A stretch of DNA of 64,000 nt from Glandiceps talaboti (Eukaryota > Hemichordata > Enteropneusta > Spengelidae), in assembly GCF_964340395.1 (NCBI RefSeq), contig NC_135571.1, positions 1,254,754-1,318,753 on the forward strand. The letters are read 5' to 3'. A model generated the notes under the pieces. The model saw only the letters and a list, made by a program, of their open reading frames with translations. It did not search any database and had not been told where the DNA came from. Both the position numbers and the translations under genes were made by a program. Positions 1 to 12,381 of the stretch are shown here, piece by piece (position 1 is the stretch's first letter; every line of letters begins with the position of its first letter).

Positions 1-1380
1 AGTAATTTCCACCAATTCTGCATCATGTGGTTTCTCGAGCTCCGATGTGTAACTGGCAGCAGCTGAGGATCATGGGTAGAGGAACTTTTAGTTGGCCTCA
101 ACTTTGTTGGGGCAAGCTTTCAGGAGAGCGAAGCTCCTAACACTATTTAGTTACCAATGATGCTTCACTCAAGTACAAAACAGAGCTATGACAATTTGCA
201 GCTTTATTCCAGAGAAGTTACTCTTAGGTTGAGTGGATAAAATGGGTTGATATATTGCTTGCGAAGATTTACACTGACAGTGGAGACAAAATAGGTCTCA
301 CGTTTGTTCACATTTTTCGATGTGTATTAATAGAGTAAACATAACGAGGGTGGGGATTATCGCGTTAGAAGTAAACGGGTTCTTAAATACATAACGTTTC
401 AGGAGAACATTGTGTTTGAGTTTCCATTACAAAATACTTAAACTAAACACGAAATCCCCAGGACACTAGACGGAATCTGCCTAATATACGTCAATTAAGA
501 AGTTGGTGCTCACCCCAAGGCCAGCTCTGAATGGATAGTAACCAGTTAACAAGGCAGCACGTGTCCTACAAGTAAAAGAGTACTTAATTTTATAGTTACA
601 GTTTATAGCTTTACACTTGCTACAGTTCGTTGCAGGTTAGTGTTAGCTCTCTTTGATACCATGACACAGAAATCAATTCGAAAACTATACAAGTTATGCT
701 ACACCTTAAGATAACAAGGTTGAATGAATACAGTGTCTAGCTACATTCTAGATGAACCTGCCATAGGAATCGAATGCACACATCAAAACATTGGCGCCCA
801 CGTGTCTGCGTCTAGTTCCAGTGCGCTTGAATGGTGTGCTTCATTTAGGGAAAATTGTAGCAAGACATTGCAGACTGAGTGTAGAATGTGCAGTTTCTTA
901 CTGGTTTCTTCACGATTGTATCAACCAGTGCCAGTGAACACTAACCTGCAACGGGTTGTATACTATCGTTATCACCCAATATAAGTTTTGAGTTGAGCTG
1001 TCCCGATACGAATACAATGTCATCATGGGCTGCATCATATCCTCGCCATCCCATAATTGCAATAACCGTAATTTAGTTGTATATATATTATGCATTTCAT
1101 TTACTATTTATTTAGATTCCTCCACGTGACCCAGCACATGTTGGTAATCAGCATACATACAAATACCACCATAGAATATGCTTGTCTTGACCATTCGATA
1201 TAATGTACATACTTACGGAGAACACATCGTTTGAACATAGGTCTGATTAAGAATGACGCCCTCTCTGGCCAAACTTTCCATGTTTGGTGTGTGCACAGCA
1301 GGATAGTTCCATGACACATCAGACCAACCTGTAATTAGTATGGTTAGGCATAATAAATTATGTTTTATGATAGATGCAAA
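1..1380. other. Intergenic DNA with a fragment of a foldback repeat family
   Basis: No gene is recognised here. The stretch about 770-930 resembles the right-hand half of a dispersed foldback element that is better preserved at 26973, 29826, 32590 and 35618: it shares a TTGGCGCC core, a short segment ending in TGCAGTTTCTTACTGGTTTC, and a terminal GATTGTATCAA. The rest holds no convincing exon, RNA or tandem repeat. The open frames are short and show no domain. Confidence 0.5.
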
Positions 1381-1454
1381 TGATTACAGTCTTGTTCGGT
1401 CATACAAATGTACAAGACATATACATTGTAAACATATATGCATATAAATAAGCG

Positions 1455-1456
<2 letters not shown>

Positions 1457-1513
<57 letters not shown>

Positions 1514-1640
1514 CATAGACTCTAGTAAGATACATAGATCATAGATATGGGTGGGTAGGTAGGTATGTATATATGTATGTAACAAACATGTATGTATGTA
1601 TGTATGTATGTATGTATGTATGTATGTATGTATGTGTGTA

Positions 1641-1707
<67 letters not shown>
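1457..1707. repeat. Microsatellites (TA)n, (TATG)n and (GT)n
   Basis: Three adjacent simple arrays are visible: TA from about 1457 to 1512, TATG from about 1588 to 1634 and GT from about 1645 to 1707. Peptides read from them are artefacts. Confidence 0.95.
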
Positions 1708-1711
<4 letters not shown>

Positions 1712-1796
1712 GGTCATTTGTATATCAAAGGTTAATCATCTTACCGACACTGCAGGACAGTACAATAACTATGTTTGGTTTCTTTTGTTCTGTAAA

Positions 1797-2045
1797 TTGC
1801 AACAAATGTTATAGAAACCATCAAAGTGTTACATTATTGCAACAAATATTATAGAAACAATAAATGTGTTACATTATTATTAGTATTATAGTAATTATAA
1901 ATGTGTTACATTATTACAATAAATATTATAGAAACAATGAATGTGTTACGCTATTACAACAAATATTATAGAAACCATAAATGTGTTACATTATTGCAAT
2001 AAATATTATAGAAAGCATTAATATCTTACGTTATTCCAATATTTA
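1797..2045. repeat. Degenerate tandem repeat, about 51 bp
   Basis: Roughly five diverged copies contain the words AAATATTATAGAAAC and AAATGTGTTACATTATT. Copies differ by substitutions and small indels, so this is an old minisatellite. Confidence 0.75.
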
Positions 2046-2065
2046 AATATGTGCTATGAGGCTGA

Positions 2066-2300
2066 CTATGGGGGGGGGGGCGGTGCTTGGAGTTGATCAT
2101 GGGTTTTCTTAAACTGAACCCCCCCCCCCCACAGCTCTGACGACCAACGCCAAAGTGACCCCCTGTAAAGACCACATTTTCTAAAATGACCCCCCAACAC
2201 GCACACACCCCTGTATATTTTAACATATCATTTAATTGGTCTAACTCGGGGTGGAGGGGGGGGGGGGGGTGTCGCCCTTTTGTCTAGAAAATGTGGTCTT
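2066..2300. repeat. Inverted repeat with G and C homopolymer runs
   Basis: AAGACCACATTTTCTA (about 2166-2182) faces its inverse TAGAAAATGTGGTCTT (about 2285-2300). Runs of ten or more G at 2070 and 2256 and a long C run at 2119 lie alongside. The layout suggests a small foldback element. No coding potential is seen. Confidence 0.6.
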
Positions 2301-2560
2301 GTTTTTTTTCGAGCTGAAGAGTCTAAAATGGGCCACTCTACATAATTTTCGATTTTGATCAGACTAAAATATGCTCCATTGTCCTTTACTGTTTGAATAT
2401 AAATGAACACTAGTATAATTTAGAACGAAAATACACTACTTTTGGTATTTTTGTTTTCTTTGTACATGTTTATCTAAAATATACGGAACATGTAATTTCG
2501 TTAGCGTGTCTCAGTACACAGCATAAAGCAATGGGAGATTATAACTTGAATATCATGTTG

Positions 2561-3258
2561 CATGAGTGAAACACCAAGACTACATCATTTTAGCTGTAAT
2601 GTCCCATGAGTGAAACACCAAGCCTACATCATTTTAGCTGTAATGTCCCATGAGTGAAACACCAAGCCTAAATCGTTTTAGCTGTAATGTCCAATGAGTG
2701 AAATACCAAGCCTACATTATTTTAGCTGTAATGTCCCATGAGTGAAATACCAAGCCTACATTATTTTAGCTGTAGTGTCCCATGAGTGAAATACCAAGTC
2801 TACATTATTTTAGCTGTAATGTCCCATGCGTGAAACACCAAGCCTACATTATTTTAGCTGTAATGTCCCATGAGTGAAACACCAAGCCTACATTATTTTA
2901 GCTGTAATGTCCCATGCGTGAAACACCAAGCCTACATTATTTTAGCTGTAATGTCCCATGAGTGAAACACCAAGCCTACATCATTTTAGCTGTAATGTCC
3001 CATGAGTGAAACACCAAGCCTACATTATTTTAGCTGTAATGTCCCATGCGTGAAACACCAAGCCTACATTATTTTAGCTGTAATGTCCCATGCGTGAAAC
3101 ACCAAGCCTACATTATTTTAGCTGTAATGTCCCATGCGTGAAACACCAAGCCTACATTATTTTAGCTGTAATGTCCCATGCGTGAAACACCAAGCCTACA
3201 TTATTTTAGCTGTAATGTCCCATGCGTGAAACACCAAGCCTACATTATTTTAGCTGTA
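2561..3258. repeat. Minisatellite, 44-bp unit, about 16 copies
   Basis: The unit begins CATGAGTGAAACACCAAG, and each unit ends with TTTTAGCTGTAATGTCC. Period 44 is seen from successive CATGAG positions (2561, 2605). Copies are nearly identical, with recurring CATGAG/CATGCG and CATCATT/CATTATT variants, so homogenisation is recent. The half containing ATTTTAGCTGTAATG is shared with the separate 53-bp array at 14875-15199. Confidence 0.95.
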
Positions 3259-4050
3259 GGTTATTTATAACATCTGGTGTTTTCAGGGGTTGATTTGGTT
3301 AACAATTAACAAAACCACTAAATAAGTCGACTTCTTGTTTGCACTCCAAAGTACATTGGTTACTAGATTAATGTATGATTTATACTTCAATACAACATTA
3401 GATTCATGTTGACTTGCAGTCACTTCAGAATATAATTTATGTTTTGTTTTTAATGATTTTTAAATTGCTTTTGTAATCCATGTAATACGTAGTAAAGGGT
3501 TCTTAGGCACATGGAACATTATAGCGTCGATGATTGGCAAAGACTGCCTATGCGGTGAAGCAGACCCATAACATGGCATGACCTCTGTTGTAATATCACA
3601 CTATAGCAACTGTTCATGGAGAATTTTGGTTAATCTTTTAACAAAGACGATTTTCAAAAGGTTTGTGGCTCGACTTTGTGAAATGTATAGAGTTGATGAA
3701 AATGTAAATTTGGCATCATTTTCATCAAATCCACTGCTTTATAATTAAAGATTGCCGACAGCGGCCATGTTCATTCCCCGGACTATGTTGAGGAAGCGGA
3801 AGAGAGCCCCCTTGACAGAGTCTGAATAACAGATTCCCCTCCCTATAAATTAAAGATTCACCTATAATGACAAAATATGTATAACACAGTTTAGTGAAAT
3901 TGCAACACTGAAACAATGTCGTTGTTAAATGATAGCCGTTGACCAGAGTTTAGCTATACATACTTTTGCAGCCATTGTCAGGACATTCAGTAGAATCCTC
4001 ACAACTATCCTCATCTAGAGCTCGACGCAGAAGTGATCCTATTGACAACG
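3259..4050. other. Intergenic, nothing recognised
   Basis: AT-rich single-copy-looking sequence. I see no exon with plausible splice sites, no RNA gene and no tandem array. Confidence 0.5.
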
Positions 4051-4055
4051 ACAAC

Positions 4056-4067
4056 GGGAAAAACAAT

Positions 4068-4102
<35 letters not shown>

Positions 4103-4340
4103 ACATACAAACACATATTTGCGCTCGTACGTACGTACGTACGTACGTACGTATGTATGTATGTATGTATGTATGTATGTATGTATGTATGTATGTATGT
4201 ATGCATGTATGCGTGTATGCGTGTATGTGTGTATGTGTGTATGTGTGTATGCGTGTATGCGTGTATGTGTGTATGTATGTATACATGTATGTATGTATGT
4301 ATGTATGTATGTATGTATGTATGTATGTATGTATGTATCT
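4056..4340. repeat. (AAC)n, (TACG)n and (TATG)n compound microsatellite
   Basis: An AAC array (about 4068-4101) is followed by a pure TACG block (about 4127-4152). This grades directly into a long TATG block with GCGT and GTGT interruptions to about 4338. The TACG to TATG junction is what CpG deamination of one array would give. Overlapping open frames on both strands are repeat translations. Confidence 0.95.
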
Positions 4341-6165
4341 TTCTATCTATCCGGCTGCCAGTCTGTTTGTTTACCTGCCTGTCCGTCATGTTTGTCTCTC
4401 TAAATGAATAGTCATCTGCGCCATGTGTCTGTGTATTAATTTGTCAGTGCGTTTGCCTCCTTGTGATAATATTTACGTTCCGATTATTTGTAATGTTCGG
4501 TGTCCTAACAAAGCTACATATTTCTACACGTTTTGTAAAATGATGAAATGGTTTGTTTCTTATATTAATCAACATTATACATGTAGTTTGTCTCGACTTT
4601 GATATATTTGCTGTTGTATAAAATGTAATAGGCTTTATTGTTGATAAACTAAACATACAAGCTTTGTCATTACTCCATTTTAGTGTGAATATTTACCGTC
4701 AGATGGTGACGTACTCAACACGGTAACCCCATAGATGAACAACAAAAAAGCGATGAACTTCATCGTACCAGACGTAGCTATAGTGAATGTTTCTGTTGTA
4801 AGTTGGTTGACAATTATCTTCCTTAAGTATTAGACAAACTCAACACGTCCTGTAAACCAACACTTTATTAATTATGAAGATATTATACGTTAAAAAACTA
4901 ATCTTAGAGCTTACATGGAACATTCCTAAACTGTTATAAATGACGATTTATCAGATATACAACTATCGGCATCAGACGAACGGAACGAAAATAGCATTTC
5001 TTTCACGGAAGTTATTCAAGTAGGGGGTATGTTTTAGAGGAGAAGCAATGACAATGTCAATCGTGTAGAAAACCTTGGAATTCAATAAAAAGAAGATAGA
5101 GAGGAGGAAAAGGAGAGGCCAAGGTAACATGAAGATGAACGTCCTGGGACATGAAAGAGAGAACGTCTCTAGCTGGACAAACTAAATATTACCTATTGTC
5201 TTCACATCTTGGTGAACTATTGTTATATCATAGACTGTCTATGGTTATATTAAATATCTATTTCTTTCACTAGGTGTTTGACGGCATGTGTAAACAGCGT
5301 CATGTCTGAACCCAAAAACTGGACAGTAATAACAAATGCATGACATATAAATGGATGGTGAGATACAAGATTTAGCTGTTTGTTTTATCTAATTATGGAT
5401 ATACCAAATGTAAAGGCGCCTACCTTTGTTATTAGCAAATGTGTGTTTTCTTGTCAACAACTCCAACGATATGCCTGGTTTAAATCATAACTTATTCAAC
5501 CCAGTTAAATCTTCCAGATTTGTCAATGGTTAACTATTATATCAATATAGGGGTGTGGCTATACATGTTAATCACTGTTTTTTGTCCTATCACACAACAG
5601 CATTACCACTAGCTGACTCCACTCGAAAAAGAGTTGAGCACAAATGCGCATGCGCAGTGACTAAACCAACAAAACAAGTAACACTTGACAAACGTTACCC
5701 CTCATTATTAAAGTCAGACCAATTACTGTATGATGTGCTATCTTATAAAGGTATACCTTGTTTTTAAGTCTGGTGCAATTATTATATTAATAGAACTTTC
5801 AAGTGGCACAAACATCCGATAACATACTATATTTTTTACTGTTAAGATAAACAAAGCACAACCCTGAACCGTACTTTCTAAGTACTATAAAGGTGAGTGT
5901 GTACCTTTATAATAAATACATGATATTTTATTCTATGGTGTCGCCAAAACATAAATCATCACACTGTAGTTGTCGAATTGTAGGTATACAGACTCAGCCT
6001 AGCTGTACGTCTGTGTTTGGCTATATAGGTCTTCAAAGCACCTTTCACCACTTATTAGGGTCAACCCACGATAAGGTGACATACCCTAAAATAGTTTATC
6101 TCGATGACAGAGACTGGAGAACATAATCAAAGATTTCAAGTTAAGCGTATGGAAACTAGTTTTAT
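4341..6165. other. Intergenic, nothing recognised
   Basis: No coding exon, RNA gene or tandem array could be supported. Short frames near 5555 and 5893 show no domain and no splice context. Confidence 0.45.
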
Positions 6166-6167
6166 AG

Positions 6168-6170
6168 CAA

Positions 6171-6235
<65 letters not shown>

Positions 6236-6252
6236 GTCTGTCTGTCTGTCTC

Positions 6253-6320
<68 letters not shown>

Positions 6321-6322
6321 CA
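6168..6322. repeat. (TCTG)n followed by (CCTG)n
   Basis: About 28 TCTG units with a few single-base variants are followed by about 10 CCTG units. Confidence 0.95.
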
Positions 6323-6728
6323 TTTATTACCAACGATCAGATATGTCTATTTCAGTATTTGTAAGGTTTCTGGTGATGAGAAAGAATTGAGGTTTAAGGA
6401 AGAGGAAATCATTTTCCGTCTCGGAACGCTGGAACCCCTTGGAATTAATATATTATTCACATCATTTCCGGTCTAATCAGTTTTTTTTTAAATTTCAGGC
6501 GTGTTCTATTGGGTTCTATTTGGTGCGTGCGAATATTAGAACTCTTCACACTTATAACCGTTAATCACGTGCGGTTGTCGTTCTGTTCCATAGCATTCAG
6601 ATATATTCAGGTGTTTACCTAATATGTCTGAAGCTTGCCGATAAATACCTTGATAAAGATTTTTTATTGGAAACATCGGATTTTACATCTATTTATTCGG
6701 ACTGCCTCACAAGTTCCATATGCATTTC

Positions 6729-6987
6729 TATGTATGTATGTATGTATGTATGTATGTATGTATGTATGTATGTATGTATGTATGTATGTATGTATGTATG
6801 TATGTATGTATGTATGTATGTGTATGTATGTATGTATGTATGTATGTATGTATGTATGTATGTATGTATGTATGTATGTATGTATGTATGTATGTATGTA
6901 TGTCGTACATCATACATACATACATACATACATACATACATACATACATACATACATACATACATACATACATACATACATACATAA
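6729..6987. repeat. Palindromic tetranucleotide array (TATG)n / (CATA)n
   Basis: About 43 TATG units (6729-6902) abut about 19 CATA units (6910-6987), separated only by a few bases around TCGTACAT. CATA is the reverse complement of TATG, so the two blocks form one long inverted repeat with a short loop. Confidence 0.95.
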
Positions 6988-6989
6988 AT

Positions 6990-7765
6990 ACATCTGCACA
7001 CACCGTGTTTTTGACTGGGATTCAAAAATGACAAATTTGGTAAGTGTACGGTGACGATATAATATAGCATAAAGCTCTGTCTGAATTTTATTCATTCTTT
7101 TCAGTCACAGTTCTACCCATAATTGCAATACATGACATGAGGGACTGGAGTTGGGGTGGGGTGGTATGCGAGGGTTGTTGGAGCAAGGTGGGTGAGTGGG
7201 GGTTATTCCATCAGGTACCCTCTAGGGTAAGACCGTGATATGGACAGAACTGGAACGTTCGCCCATCTTTACATGTAACACACATCGAGGGCACAGTACG
7301 TACTAGTTGCACTAATTCAACTCATACTATGTGAGCAATACACTTAAAACTATCAATGTTTACTAGTTGTTACCGTAAGTACTAAAACTATCAATGTTTA
7401 CTAGTTGTTACCATAAGTACTATCATTAATGTAATTTACTGAACAGCAAGTCAAAGTTCAATAAATATCAAGTTGTGTTGACATGAAATTGAAAGTTCCC
7501 TTCTAAGAAAGTTCTCATGCAAATGCTCTCTCATACGCTAGATTTTGAAGTATATTTTAGAAATTGAGACATCCTTCGTCATTCAGTCCATGTGCTTACA
7601 AACTTGACGCTGGCATTAAGACCGTTGTACATTGGTAATATGTCTTGTCCGATGTTACCCTGGCAACCAAAGTAGCTTAGCAAGCTGTTACCTAGCACCA
7701 AACTTGAACAATAAAAGTTATCTATGGTGATGAAATCAATCCATTTGTCATTTTTGTCTTTCAGT
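6990..7765. other. Intergenic; 3' flank of the first tectonin gene
   Basis: Contains a short G-rich stretch (7140-7200) and a 38-bp direct duplication around 7334-7420 (unit contains ATCAATGTTTACTAGTTG). No gene was recognised. Part probably belongs to the 3' untranslated region of the minus-strand gene ending at 7768, but I could not place a convincing polyadenylation signal close by. Confidence 0.4.
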
Positions 7766-7767
7766 AA

Positions 7768-9006
<1,239 letters not shown>

Positions 9007-9025
9007 TTTTAAAGCGGACGATAAT
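9007..9025 (-). other. 5' untranslated part of tectonin exon 2, paralogue 1
   Basis: Acceptor ATTTCAG ends at 9026 and is followed by 19 untranslated bases before the ATG at 9006. The paralogue has the same arrangement (TTTCAG, then 19 similar bases, then ATG at 25716). This supports a conserved 5' UTR intron. Confidence 0.75.
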
Positions 9026-9132
9026 CTGAAATTAAAATGTGAATACCATGGTGATACATGAAAGAGTAAAACGACACCATTTCTACAAATAAGCAATTTC
9101 TTTGCAGTTGTAATTATACAATTGCACAATCA

Positions 9133-9440
<308 letters not shown>

Positions 9441-9707
9441 ATATGTAAGATGCAAGATTAGTAGCAGAACACTATAGACTTAATCCAAGGGATGGTATAA
9501 GTCCAAGTAATGCCTTACTAAGTTACTCTGAGTAACGACTTATAATATCCGTGTTCTTTGGATTACCTTTCTCTTCCTCTAGGCAGATGAGAAGCCTGTA
9601 CTCATTAAACTTTCAACATAATGACCCAAATGTGAATTCACAGGAACCCTGCCTATAGATCACCAACTCAGGAATCGGTTTTACTAAAGCAATGAGGATC
9701 AACATAT

Positions 9708-9781
9708 GATGCGTTAGCTCAGCTGGCTAGAGCACTACTTCTAGTATTCAGGGGACGTGGGTTCGAATCCTATACGTGCCA
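9708..9781 (+). tRNA. tRNA-like sequence, probably degenerate tRNA-Thr(AGT) or SINE head
   Basis: A good A box (TAGCTCAGCTGG), a D stem GCTC/GAGC, and a perfect B box (GGTTCGAATCC) are present. The acceptor stem GATGCGT pairs with ACGTGCC at six of seven positions including G-T wobbles. The anticodon region reads CTAGTAT, which suggests AGT (Thr), but the anticodon stem does not pair properly and there is one extra base. It is therefore more likely a pseudogene or a SINE-derived copy than a working tRNA. It lies in the 5' UTR intron of the first tectonin gene, antisense to it. Confidence 0.5.
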
Positions 9782-10340
9782 TACGTCTGGTTTGAAAACA
9801 TTCTTACCAACATTGCCACAATTTGTCATCTGGTTTGAAAAAAAATCTTACTAACATTGCTACATTTTATCGCATGGTTCGAGAAAAATCTTACTAACAT
9901 TGAAATATTTTATCGTCTGGTTCGAAAAAAATCGTACCAACATTGCCACATTTTGTCATCTGGTTCGACATTTTGTCGTCTGGTTCGAAAAAAATCGTAC
10001 CAACATTGCCACATTTTGTCATCTGGTTCGACATTTTGTCGTCTAGATCGAAAAGAATCTTACATTTTATCGCCTGGCCACAATTTGTCATCTGGTTTTG
10101 TGATTTGTCATGGCTAACTATAACATTTAACAAACTAAGATATTTGTCATGGCAGACGATAAAATTTACCAATAAAGTAAGATATTTTTCATGGCTGACT
10201 ACAAAATTTAGCAAACTTAGATATTCATCGTTGATATAAGATATAGCTATAAACTAATATATTTATCAGTTAAGATGTTTGGCAGGACAGACGAAGAGAT
10301 TTAGCCATAAAGTAAGATAAATTTCATGGCAGACGATAAA
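9782..10340. repeat. Head-to-head arrays of a ~45-bp repeat
   Basis: The left part (9782-10100) repeats a unit with AAAATCTTACTAACATTG, a C-A-C/T-A-TTTTATCG stretch and GGTTCGA. The right part (10105-10340) repeats the same unit in reverse complement (GGCAGACGATAAAATTTA, AAGTAAGATATTT). A third array of the same family is at 30690-30985. Divergence between copies is moderate. Confidence 0.75.
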
Positions 10341-10427
10341 ATATCAAGGTTTTGGTCGAGCAAAAATTATGGATATTACAGTTATTGCTATTCGAAATGA
10401 AATATAATTGAAATATTTTATGCCTAC

Positions 10428-10485
10428 CTTCCGTGTAATGTTGAGTAACTGTTACCAATAGATGTGCGAGTAAGACAGACGAGCA
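10428..10485 (-). other. Predicted 5' untranslated first exon of tectonin paralogue 1
   Basis: A donor ACGGAAG|GTAGGC at 10428 matches the corresponding place in the paralogue (AAGGCACG|GTAGGT at 26343). The preceding words GGTAACAGTTAC and GGTAACTGTA are alike in the two genes. The upstream edge is an estimate, about 28 bases downstream of the TATA box. No protein is encoded. Confidence 0.6.
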
Positions 10486-10510
10486 CTGAATGAACCACTG
10501 GAAACCACTG

Positions 10511-10518
10511 TATTTATA
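10511..10518 (-). promoter_or_regulatory. TATA box of tectonin paralogue 1
   Basis: TATAAATA on the minus strand lies about 25-30 bases upstream of the inferred transcription start near 10485, ahead of the 5' untranslated exon. The paralogue shows only a weaker TATTAATA near 26462-26470. Confidence 0.55.
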
Positions 10519-10519
10519 T

Positions 10520-11780
10520 TGCTGTCTAACTCACATATTAAAATGACAAGTGAAATTACTCGTTATTTGGGATGAGACGTCCTTCGATTGGTGGATTGAA
10601 AAGTGGGATGATCTTAAAAGTTAATCTCTAACTAGTTTTCACATCTTTGATATATTGCATAGTACTAGGGAGTCCAACATACAGTCAGAAATGCTACAAG
10701 CTAAGGGGCCGATCATAAACATCTGTCTGTTCTTGACTTGTGGAATTGTTCAATCTAAATTTTAGGCAGACGTGAATATAACCTTTGACCTCATTTACTA
10801 AACATTCGTAAAAAAGAAGCAAGAATGAAGACAAGATGGAAATGATTAGAGATTAGAGACAACTTAGACAAATATTTGTCTTATTGGCTAGAAGTTTCGA
10901 CACAAAATGGAGAATAGCTGGGAGAGTGAAAATAGAAGTGAAAATACGGAGAAAACGTAACACATTTTGACCATAGATAAGAAAAAATATATAATTTCTA
11001 TATTTTTAGAGGATTGGTATTTTAAGGAAAACAGTATTATTAAATTATCATTCGTTTGAGAACACAAGTATCGGATCCCATATGAGTGGTCACGTGATCT
11101 TTAACACAGCAGGGGGTATAAAAACATTAGCCTTATTAATCCGTATTATCACTAAATATGCTATTTCGTGATTGAAATGTCGCCGACGCGTGATAATAAC
11201 AAAAAAGTTAAACAAGCTGTCGGTAAATCATTTCACAAAATATACAAAACAATAATCTTTATTATTTGACTAATGCAGAAAACTCACACAAACGTCGCGT
11301 GATGATAATCAAGAAGCATTTGTAATTTCATGCTGTTGCCTTAAGTAGATAGGAACATTTGTTAGCATATGATCAAAGTATAATCACTTATATTGCAAAG
11401 TTTACTGTTTCAACTCTGCCAATTGACTCTATTCCAGTGTTGCAGGTCTATCAGAACTATATATCAGAAAAAAAATTGCAAATTAATTTCATTTATCAAT
11501 ATAGCAAGGTATGTGACTCGTATACTATTGTAGTAGATTTTGAAGTTGAAAATAAAAACAGCTGTTATTTTGGAAAATGTCATTCTAATGAGATGAAGAT
11601 TGTCGACCAATTTAGACGGAAAGCTCATTGCTAAAATATAGAAATGCTTTTGGGTTTTAACATAAAACCAAGTTGTGTAATTATTACGAATTAAGTATCC
11701 TGCTTGGGGAATCTGAACCGCAATAGCACTGACTTTGTGTTATTTGCTTTGGTGAAAAAATCATGTTTATCTATATGTTG
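10520..11780. other. Intergenic; possible plus-strand TATA motif but no supported gene
   Basis: GTATAAAAAC near 11117 on the plus strand could be a core promoter. The only downstream frame (11359-11634, 91 residues) shows no signal peptide, domain or splice sites that I can support. A segment from 11740 is related to 14475-14550. Confidence 0.35.
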
Positions 11781-11792
11781 CTGCATAAAGTC

Positions 11793-11923
11793 CAATCTGA
11801 TTAAAATCTGATGTTAGTTTTTTTTCCCGGTGAAAAAAAATTCACGTAAAAGACGCAATAACGATGGGATAAAGGTAAATACAGGAAAACCAGCCTATCT
11901 AACATCAGATTTTAATCAGATTG
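11793..11923. mobile_element. Foldback MITE, copy M1, with 9-bp target duplication
   Basis: 131 bp with terminal inverted repeats CAATCTGATTAAAATC and GATTTTAATCAGATTG, extending to about 25 bp. It is flanked on both sides by CATAAAGTC (11784-11792 and 11924-11932), a 9-bp target-site duplication as made by Mutator-like transposases. The related sequence at 14475-14550 has a single, uninterrupted version of this site. No ORF, so non-autonomous. Other copies: 48120, 48754, 56039. Confidence 0.9.
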
Positions 11924-11932
11924 CATAAAGTC

Positions 11933-12060
11933 CAGCACTCAATGTAAGACAATACCCTCATTCAAAAGAGTATGTTGCTAAAATTGTCTTAACCAGTTGC
12001 CAACCAAGAATCAGATGGTTTGTCAATATACCTACACACCTTTTTGGATCGACCCACAAC

Positions 12061-12130
<70 letters not shown>

Positions 12131-12303
12131 TCTTTTTGAAGTATGTCTGGCTGTCTTTTTTGAAAAAGAAAATTGTGCAGATATTATTTCACAGCTGTTC
12201 GGATGTATAATTACACAATACAAGAACAGATTACGAGCAATTGTATGCTTACAAATATTGCGTGTGACCACAGAGTTGACAGACACGTATTGTATATCAT
12301 TGT

Positions 12304-12381
<78 letters not shown>

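Noticed and set aside
2561-3258. Regular 44-bp repeats resembling a CRISPR array
   Set aside because: There are no unique spacers; the whole unit is repeated, and the genome is animal. The same applies to the 29-, 53-, 59-, 61-, 62- and 70-bp arrays.
11359-11634. 91-residue plus-strand frame downstream of a TATA-like motif
   Set aside because: No signal peptide, domain, or conserved-looking motif; AT-rich and isolated.
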